DNA of 64,000 nt from JBCBKU01 sp038521345 (GTDB lineage Bacteria; Pseudomonadota; Alphaproteobacteria; Rhodobacterales; Rhodobacteraceae). Location: NCBI GenBank assembly GCA_038521345.1, contig JBCBKU010000003.1, positions 62,001 to 126,000 of the forward strand, given 5' to 3'. The notes below the pieces were generated by a model. It was not told the DNA's origin, did no database searches, and saw only the letters and a list, made by a program, of their open reading frames with translations. Made by a program: the position numbers and the translations under genes. Below, one piece after another: positions 58,749 to 64,000 of this stretch. Positions within the stretch are counted from its first letter, which is position 1, and each line of letters starts with the position of its first letter.

Positions 58749-59891
58749 TCATGACGGCATGAGCCGCTCGGCCAACCCGCTGAGATCATGTGCTCCGATC
58801 TGGGCCATGTTGAGCGCCATGTCATCGGTCAGGATATGGTGCAGATGGTCAATTCCGCGCTCCTGAAACGCGGCAACGGCATAGTGCCAGGCGCGCCCAA
58901 GCATCACGAAATTCGCCCCAAGCGCCAAGGCACGCAGAACGTCCATCCCTGTTCGGACGCCACTGTCAAATAGGATCGGTACGTCCGGACCGAGAGCGGC
59001 TCTGATCTTGGGCAGTTGCGTGATCGATGCCGGCCCGGCCTCGAGTTGCCGCCCCCCGTGGTTCGACACCCAGATCGCATCCGCGCCCGATTTAACAAGG
59101 CGTGCCGCCTCGTCCGGACGCTGTAAGCCCTTGACGATCAGGTCTCCCCGCCATTCCTCGCGGATCCGGTCGAATGTCTCCCAGTCGGGCGTGCCACGGA
59201 TCACATGGCCTGCATGGGCAAGCGACGACTTTGCGCTCTTGTCGTCCACATAGCTTTCGGCGAGGCGAAGGCGGGGGATCCCCTCGCGCAAGGTCCCAAG
59301 CGCCCAGGCCGGATGCGTAGCCACTTCCCAGATTGTTCTGGGCGTGATCACCGGCGGCAGCGTAAGCCGCGCCCGCCTCTGGCGCTCGCGTCGACTGTCG
59401 TTTGGGACATCAACGGTGAAGACCAGCTTCTGGAACCCGGTCTCTTTCGCGCGGCGCAACATGTCACGCCGGATTTCGGGGTCCTTGGGACAATAGAGCT
59501 GAAACCAGCCCATATCCCCTGCAAGTGGTCCGACATCTTCGGGTTCCACTGTCGCCGTTGTCGACAGCGTGTAGGGAATGCGAAGTCTCTGGCAGGCACG
59601 CGCGAGCATCTTTTCGGCACCGGGCCACATGACGCCGGCCATCCCGACGGGTGAGACGCCGAAGGGCCGGCCAAAGTCCTGACCCATGAAGGTGGTCGCG
59701 AAATCGGGCGCGAGCGGGCCGGGAAGAATGCGGGGCAGGAACAGGACAGCGTCAAGTGCGTCGCGATTGCGATGCACTTCCAGCTCATCTCCGGTTCCAC
59801 TGTCGAGGTACTCGAACGCGAAGTGCGGGATGCTGCGGCGTGCGCGCGCCCTGAGGTCGGATACGGCAGGGTAATCAAGGTCAAGATCCAT
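58749..59891 (-). CDS. lldD: FMN-dependent alpha-hydroxy-acid dehydrogenase (L-lactate dehydrogenase type)
   Basis: A 380-residue FMN enzyme of the glycolate oxidase/flavocytochrome b2 family. The catalytic residues are at their places: Tyr in FEYLDSGTGDE, TVDVPNDSRRERQRR, Lys254 (DLIVKGLQRPDEA), and His278 and Arg281 in SNHGGRQLE. Phosphate-binding SGVRTGMDVLRALALGA follows. No fused heme domain, so it feeds electrons to the quinone pool or reduces oxygen. Start ATG 59891 is preceded by AGGAAGG. It lies just upstream of pyruvate carboxylase on the same strand, which would carboxylate the pyruvate formed from lactate. Other 2-hydroxy acids are possible substrates. Confidence 0.86.
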   Translation of the reverse strand: MDLDLDYPAVSDLRARARRSIPHFAFEYLDSGTGDELEVHRNRDALDAVLFLPRILPGPLAPDFATTFMGQDFGRPFGVSPVGMAGVMWPGAEKMLARACQRLRIPYTLSTTATVEPEDVGPLAGDMGWFQLYCPKDPEIRRDMLRRAKETGFQKLVFTVDVPNDSRRERQRRARLTLPPVITPRTIWEVATHPAWALGTLREGIPRLRLAESYVDDKSAKSSLAHAGHVIRGTPDWETFDRIREEWRGDLIVKGLQRPDEAARLVKSGADAIWVSNHGGRQLEAGPASITQLPKIRAALGPDVPILFDSGVRTGMDVLRALALGANFVMLGRAWHYAVAAFQERGIDHLHHILTDDMALNMAQIGAHDLSGLAERLMPS

Positions 59892-60048
59892 GTCTGCCTT
59901 CCTAAGCGAGGGGGCAAGGGGGTGAAAGGGGGCTCCCGCCGTTGTCTTGGCGCGGCATCGCGACGGTCCGCCCCCGGGCCCGGTCGGGGAGAACATATGC
60001 CGAACGTGGGCTTTTGCTTTGACCGACTTTGCGCTACGGTTTCAGCAA

Positions 60049-62406
60049 ATGAGCAGTTTTGAAGACAGTGACGCATTCGAAGCGGCGAAGATGTCGCTTT
60101 CCGCGCGCGCCGTGGCCGCGCGGCCCGCTCCTTATCTCGATGGTCTGAACCCGGCTCAGAGGGAGGCGGTCGAGGCGGTCGACGGGCCGGTCCTGATGCT
60201 GGCGGGTGCCGGCACGGGCAAGACCAAGGCGCTGACGACGCGGATCGCCCATCTTCTGCAAACCGGGACAGCGCGGCCCAATGAAATCCTTGCTGTAACG
60301 TTCACGAACAAGGCCGCGCGTGAAATGAAGTTGCGCGTCGCGGGCCTGTTGGGTCAGGCGATCGAGGGGATGCCCTGGATGGGCACGTTCCACGCGATCT
60401 GTGTGAAACTCTTGCGGCGTCATGCCGAATTGGTGGGGCTGAAAACAAACTTCACCATTCTCGACACCGACGACCAGATCCGATTGCTGAAGCAGCTCAT
60501 CGTCGTCGCCAATATCGACGAAAAGCGCTGGCCTGCACGCCAGCTCGCCCATCTGATCGATGGTTGGAAGAACCGGGCCCTGACCCCCGGTCAAGTGCCC
60601 GCTGCCGATGGATCGGCCTTCAACCATGCAGGCGTCGAGCTTTATGCCCAGTATCAGGAGCGCCTGAAAACCCTGAACGCCGTCGATTTCGGCGATCTCC
60701 TGCTCCATATGCTGACGATCTTCCGCGAACACGAAGACGTTCTGACCCAATATCAGCGCTGGTTCGCCTATATCCTTGTCGACGAGTATCAGGACACCAA
60801 CGTGGCGCAGTACCTTTGGCTGCGCCTGCTTGCCGCCGGGCACAAGAACATCTGCTGCGTGGGCGACGACGACCAGTCAATCTATGGCTGGCGCGGGGCC
60901 GAGGTGGGCAACATCCTTCGGTTCGAAAAGGACTTTCCCGGCGCCAAGGTCATCAGGCTTGAACAGAATTACCGCTCGACCCCCCATATTCTCGGTGCAG
61001 CCTCGGGCGTGATCGCGGGCAACCAGGGGCGCCTTGGAAAGACGCTTTGGACCGAACGAAACGCGGGCGACAAGGTTCGCCTGATCGGCCATTGGGACGG
61101 CGAGGAAGAGGCGCGCTGGATCGGGGACGAACTCGAGGCGATGCAACAGGGCACACGGGGCGGCCGTCCGATGGGATTGCACGAAAGTGCCATTCTGGTG
61201 CGTGCGTCGCACCAGATGCGGGCTTTCGAAGACAGGTTTCTGACGATCGGGTTGCCATATCGCGTGATTGGTGGCCCGCGCTTCTATGAGCGGATGGAGA
61301 TCCGCGACGCCATGGCGTACTTCCGGCTCGCCGTGTCCCCGGATGACGATCTGGCCTTCGAGCGGATCGTGAACACGCCAAAGCGGGGACTTGGCGACAA
61401 GGCCCAGCAAAAGATCCAGACGGCAGCGCGGACCAACGGCGTTTCACTGGTCGAGGGCGCGCGCCTTCTTCTCACTGCTAAGGGCCTGACCGGAAAGGGT
61501 GCGACCGAGCTTCAGCGGCTGATCGCGGGCATTGGACGGTGGCACGCCGAAGTTCGGGCAGGCGATGCCAACCATCTCGAGATCGCCGAGCGGATCCTCG
61601 ACGAATCCGGCTATACCGAGATGTGGCAGAATGACAAAACGCCAGAGGCGCCGGGCCGTCTCGACAACTTGAAGGAACTCATCAAGGCGCTCGAAGGGTT
61701 CGAGAACCTGCAGGGGTTTCTCGAACATGTCTCGCTCATCATGGACAACGAGACCGATGACGGCACCGAGAAAGTGTCGATCATGACGCTGCATGCGGCC
61801 AAGGGGCTCGAGTTTCCAAGTGTCTTCCTGCCCGGGTGGGAGGATGGGCTGTTCCCGTCCCAGCGTTCGATGGACGAAAGCGGTGTTGCCGGTCTCGAGG
61901 AAGAGCGCCGCCTCGCGTATGTGGGCATCACCCGGGCGGAAGAGCTGTGCACGATCTCGTTCGCGGCCAACCGACGTGTCTTTGGGCAGTGGCAATCCGC
62001 GATGCCATCGCGGTTTATCGATGAATTGCCCGAAGACCATGTGGATATCCTGACCCCGCCGGGTCTTTATGGCGGCGGATACGGTGCCGCGGCGATGCAA
62101 TCGAGCCTTGAGTCCGCCGCGACAGAGGCGAATGTCTATAACTCACCCGGATGGAAGCGGCTGCAGGCGCGGCAGGGGCAGCGCCCGATGAGCCAGCCAC
62201 AGGAATCGCGCAACGTGGTGATCGACCTTGACGCGGTGTCCGCCTTTACCGTGGGAGACCGGGTCTTCCACCAGAAGTTCGGGTACGGCGCCGTCGTGGG
62301 AATCGAGGGCGACAAGCTCGACATCGCGTTCGAGAAGGCCGGGTCGAAGAAAGTTGTCGCGAAGTTCATCGTGGCCGCTGACAAGGCGGACGACGTGCCC
62401 TTCTGA
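60049..62406 (+). CDS. uvrD: UvrD/PcrA-type superfamily 1 DNA helicase
   Basis: A 785-residue helicase. Motif I AGAGTGKTKALTTR, motif Ia TFTNKAAREMKLRV, motif II LVDEYQDTNVAQ, motif III GDDDQSIYGWRGA, motif IV RLEQNYRST, and motifs V and VI (TLHAAKGLEFPSVF and VGITRAEELCTIS) can be read in order. The C-terminus VGDRVFHQKFGYGAVVGIEG is a PcrA-type Tudor-like domain for contact with RNA polymerase. The start at 60049 (SSFEDSDAF) is chosen because the helicase domain begins about 35 residues later; the upstream part of the frame is unlike the family. It unwinds 3'-5' in nucleotide-excision and mismatch repair. Confidence 0.92.
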   Translation: MSSFEDSDAFEAAKMSLSARAVAARPAPYLDGLNPAQREAVEAVDGPVLMLAGAGTGKTKALTTRIAHLLQTGTARPNEILAVTFTNKAAREMKLRVAGLLGQAIEGMPWMGTFHAICVKLLRRHAELVGLKTNFTILDTDDQIRLLKQLIVVANIDEKRWPARQLAHLIDGWKNRALTPGQVPAADGSAFNHAGVELYAQYQERLKTLNAVDFGDLLLHMLTIFREHEDVLTQYQRWFAYILVDEYQDTNVAQYLWLRLLAAGHKNICCVGDDDQSIYGWRGAEVGNILRFEKDFPGAKVIRLEQNYRSTPHILGAASGVIAGNQGRLGKTLWTERNAGDKVRLIGHWDGEEEARWIGDELEAMQQGTRGGRPMGLHESAILVRASHQMRAFEDRFLTIGLPYRVIGGPRFYERMEIRDAMAYFRLAVSPDDDLAFERIVNTPKRGLGDKAQQKIQTAARTNGVSLVEGARLLLTAKGLTGKGATELQRLIAGIGRWHAEVRAGDANHLEIAERILDESGYTEMWQNDKTPEAPGRLDNLKELIKALEGFENLQGFLEHVSLIMDNETDDGTEKVSIMTLHAAKGLEFPSVFLPGWEDGLFPSQRSMDESGVAGLEEERRLAYVGITRAEELCTISFAANRRVFGQWQSAMPSRFIDELPEDHVDILTPPGLYGGGYGAAAMQSSLESAATEANVYNSPGWKRLQARQGQRPMSQPQESRNVVIDLDAVSAFTVGDRVFHQKFGYGAVVGIEGDKLDIAFEKAGSKKVVAKFIVAADKADDVPF

Positions 62407-62457
62407 GGGCGCTCCGCGCGAAACCCGCCGACGCAACTATCCGTCAATGTTGGTTAT

Positions 62458-62486
62458 TGTTTTGTTTACCGAGCTTCGCTTATCTT
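62458..62486 (+). promoter_or_regulatory. Candidate promoter of the response regulator gene
   Basis: TTGTTT (62458-62463) and TATCTT (62481-62486) are spaced by 17 bases, about 30 bases before the start at 62516. The elements are only moderately good, but the spacing and the position in an AT-richer stretch support a promoter. Confidence 0.4.
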
Positions 62487-62515
62487 CGCCCATAGGTTGA
62501 AGGAGGGAGTCCGTT

Positions 62516-62875
62516 ATGCAAATTCTGATCGTCGAAGACGATGATGGACTTCGTCAGTTTCTGACCGAGGTCTTCGAGGGTGCAGGACATGAGGTGACGG
62601 GGGCCAACGGCGCCGCGGCGGCGCGCAAGGCCCTGCTGACCGGGGCGGTCGACGTGATGGTGACCGATCTGTTTCTGGGCGCAGATAGCGGGCTCCCCCT
62701 TGCGACTTTGGCGATGTTCACAAACCCGGACTGCAAGATCATCGTCATCACCGGTACGCATGTGTTTCCGAACGGCGAATTGTTCGAGATCGAGCCTTCG
62801 GTCTGGAAAGTCATGCGCAAGCCCGTGGCCGTGGACGAACTTCTCGCCCTCTCCGAACACGCTGCAGCTGCATAA
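62516..62875 (+). CDS. Single-domain response regulator (receiver only)
   Basis: A 119-residue CheY-like receiver. Acidic pocket residues Asp8 and Asp9 (VEDDDGL), phospho-acceptor Asp51 (MVTDLFLG), Thr79 and Lys102 (MRKPV) are all present. There is no output domain, so it must act through protein contact or as a phosphate relay. No histidine kinase gene lies nearby in the window. The ATG follows GGAGGGAG. Its stop codon overlaps the T-run, on the other strand, that terminates the CcsR-like RNAs. Confidence 0.88.
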   Translation: MQILIVEDDDGLRQFLTEVFEGAGHEVTGANGAAAARKALLTGAVDVMVTDLFLGADSGLPLATLAMFTNPDCKIIVITGTHVFPNGELFEIEPSVWKVMRKPVAVDELLALSEHAAAA

Positions 62876-62880
62876 AAAAA

Positions 62881-62914
62881 GCGGTGACACCAGGGAGGAG
62901 GAGGGTGCCACCGC
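62881..62914 (-). ncRNA. CcsR-like small RNA 2 with intrinsic terminator
   Basis: On the minus strand GCGGTGGCACC pairs perfectly (with G-U wobbles) with GGTGTCACCGC, an 11-bp stem, and the 12-base loop carries CCUCCUCCC. The stem is followed directly by seven U (62880-62874), giving an intrinsic terminator for the DUF1127 transcript. This is the form of the CcsR or cuckoo small RNAs of Rhodobacter, in which the C-rich loop is an anti-Shine-Dalgarno sequence. Confidence 0.8.
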
Positions 62915-62924
62915 TCAAGATCAA

Positions 62925-62950
62925 GCGACCCAGGGAGGAGGAGGGGCCAC
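62925..62950 (-). ncRNA. CcsR-like small RNA 1
   Basis: On the minus strand GTGGCCC pairs with GGGTCGC (seven pairs with wobbles) around a 12-base loop with the same CCUCCUCCC core. It follows the DUF1127 stop by about 17 bases and precedes CcsR-like RNA 2 by about 10, so both arise from the DUF1127 transcript by processing. Rhodobacter sphaeroides has four such copies; two are visible here. Confidence 0.78.
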
Positions 62951-62967
62951 CTGATATTCCGTGTTCT

Positions 62968-63189
62968 TTACTTACCGTAGGCCGCCTCGTGGGCGATCTG
63001 GGTAAGCATGGACCCGTCGAGTCCGAGATCCGCGCGCTCGCGTGGGGACAACGACCTTAATTCGTTCAACGTATTGGCGTAGACACGATACTTCGCATAC
63101 CGCTCCCGCAACGTCTGAATGCCGGCGCTGATGCTGCCGAGGATCGGCAGACCGCGCCCAAGTACTGTGTTCGAAGCACTTTGTGCCAT
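62968..63189 (-). CDS. ccaF1: DUF1127 protein, CcaF1-like, upstream of CcsR RNAs
   Basis: A 73-residue protein with a C-terminal DUF1127 domain: YAKYRVYANTLNELRSLSPRERADLGLDGSMLTQIA. DUF1127 proteins are small, arginine-rich and RNA-binding; in R. sphaeroides the member CcaF1 is encoded immediately before the CcsR small RNAs, affects RNA maturation and is made under stress by RpoHI/RpoHII. The ATG at 63189 has GAGAGCAGAG upstream; a longer frame adds ten residues. The DUF1127 domain is certain, and the name is given for the genomic arrangement. Confidence 0.82.
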   Translation of the reverse strand: MAQSASNTVLGRGLPILGSISAGIQTLRERYAKYRVYANTLNELRSLSPRERADLGLDGSMLTQIAHEAAYGK

Positions 63190-63420
63190 GTCTCTGCTCT
63201 CTGATGTTGGCGCTATCACGCCGTACCATCCTCAGAATAGATTTATGCTGCACCTGCACAATAGAGACCTCAGCAATGCTGCTATGCAGAAACCGCATAG
63301 GACTTTTACGCGGGTCAAGAAAGGCAATTGCGCATCGGATAGTGCAGATTTTCGCATTGGCCTTGCATCGCGCCCGAAAGGCGACACCTAGTGCCTGAAA
63401 GTAGGGCGATGGGTGAACGA

Positions 63421-64000
63421 TGGCGGTTAGCGAAGACGATATTCGGGCGGTATTACGGGGCCTTGCAGTGCCGGGTGGGGGCGATCTGGTTGGCCGGGAC
63501 CTTGTGCGGGCGCTGACGATTGAGGGAAGCAGCGTTCGATTCGTCATCGAAGCCCCGAATTCGAACGAAGCCGACGCCTTCCGTGCGGTGCGCGATGCCG
63601 CCGAAGAGCGGATATCGCACTTGCCGGGGGTCGAGTCGGTCAGCGTGGCTCTTACCGCCCACAACCCTGGGTCTAAGCCTCCTCCAGACCTGAAAAAGGG
63701 CCTCAAGATCGGCAGTCATCCGACACCGCAGCAGGGTCCCGCACGCATTGCGGGTGTTGATCGCATTCTGGCTGTCGCTTCCGGGAAGGGCGGCGTGGGC
63801 AAGTCCACGGTAGCTTCGAACCTTGCGGTCTCTCTGGCACGACAGGGGCGGCGGGTTGGTCTGCTTGACGCGGACATCTACGGGCCGTCCCAGCCCCGCA
63901 TGATGGGGGTCTCCAAGAGGCCCGCGTCGCCGGACGGTAAGACGATCCTGCCGCTCACGGCGCATGGGGTCACGATGATGTCCATCGGCCTTATGCTCGA
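63421..64000 (+). CDS. apbC: Mrp/ApbC-family iron-sulfur cluster carrier ATPase (3' truncated)
   Basis: The first 193 residues of a P-loop ATPase that inserts or carries Fe-S clusters. Residues 1-80 form the MIP18/DUF59 domain (DIRAVLRGLAVPGGGDLVGRD). The deviant Walker A VASGKGGVGKST lies at about 119-130 and is followed by VGLLDADIYGPSQPRMMG, both diagnostic for Mrp/ApbC/NBP35. The frame is open to the end of the window, so the C-terminal half with the CxxC cluster-binding motif is out of view. It is divergent from the DUF1127 gene with about 230 bases between them. Confidence 0.93.

Noticed and set aside
62889..62945. Direct repeat CAGGGAGGAGGAGGG, two copies, possibly a short array
   Set aside because: The two copies are the loops of the CcsR-like stem-loops on the other strand; there are only two, with no spacer pattern, so it is not CRISPR or an iteron.

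Overview
The window is a 64-kb piece of a high-GC alphaproteobacterial chromosome, most likely a marine Rhodobacteraceae (Roseobacter-type). The inference rests on gene content seen here: many ABC importers with short operons, a sulfoacetaldehyde acetyltransferase, an Irr-type iron box in front of dps, a DUF1127 gene followed by CCUCCUCCC stem-loops (the CcaF1/CcsR arrangement known from Rhodobacter), and an alphaproteobacterial pyruvate carboxylase. No insertion sequence, prophage or CRISPR array was seen; the only RNA gene of the classical kind is a tRNA-Gly(GCC).

Layout. 1-2911: D-xylose importer xylF (5'-truncated), xylH, xylG. 3060-7346: polar-amino-acid-type ABC importer followed by xsc (sulfonate breakdown), convergent with a rhodanese. 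7857-9114: small hypothetical gene, dps behind an Irr box and a promoter, DUF1289 protein. 9326-18418: PhyH-type dioxygenase, a DUF1800/DUF1501 envelope pair, an Asp/Glu-racemase-like protein, an oxalyl-CoA-synthetase-like ligase and a ketopantoate-reductase-like protein. 18496-24684 (minus strand): a sugar ABC importer with an inverting-type glycosidase of the GH63 kind; one permease carries a DUF11-like domain in a periplasmic loop. 24940-30391 (minus strand): a hypothetical gene, a subtilase, a vanadium-haloperoxidase/PAP2-like protein with eight GGAS repeats, and a SARP/TPR-like regulator, which look like one module.

30628-35117 (minus strand) is, in my reading, a guanidine-sensing and guanidine-using operon: a guanidine-I (ykkC) riboswitch, an NMT1/SsuA-type ABC importer, a ureohydrolase that is probably a guanidine hydrolase (GdmH), and a small protein with a histidine-rich N-terminus overlapping it, which I propose as its nickel-delivery partner. 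35569-54728 (plus strand) is a large catabolic locus. It opens with a GntR/FCD regulator, and two near-identical promoter-operator units (TTATCGATAA just upstream of TTGACG-N17-TAGCAC) precede the regulator and the first enzyme gene. The genes are a PEP-synthase-like enzyme split into two genes, a HAGTH cyclase, an NTF2-like secreted protein, a branched-chain-type ABC importer, a degenerate UlaG-like metallo-beta-lactamase protein, a molybdenum hydroxylase, a zinc alcohol dehydrogenase, an SMP-30 lactonase, a beta-keto-acid cleavage enzyme and a two-subunit CoA transferase. Together they suggest uptake, phosphoryl activation, hydroxylation and beta-keto acid cleavage of a ring compound that I cannot name.

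54758-64000: tRNA-Gly, a small conserved protein, pyruvate carboxylase, an L-lactate-dehydrogenase-like flavoprotein, a UvrD/PcrA helicase, a single-domain response regulator, the DUF1127-CcsR locus and the start of an Mrp/ApbC ATPase cut by the window end. All functions are assigned from reading the sequence and from knowledge of the families; no database search was run.
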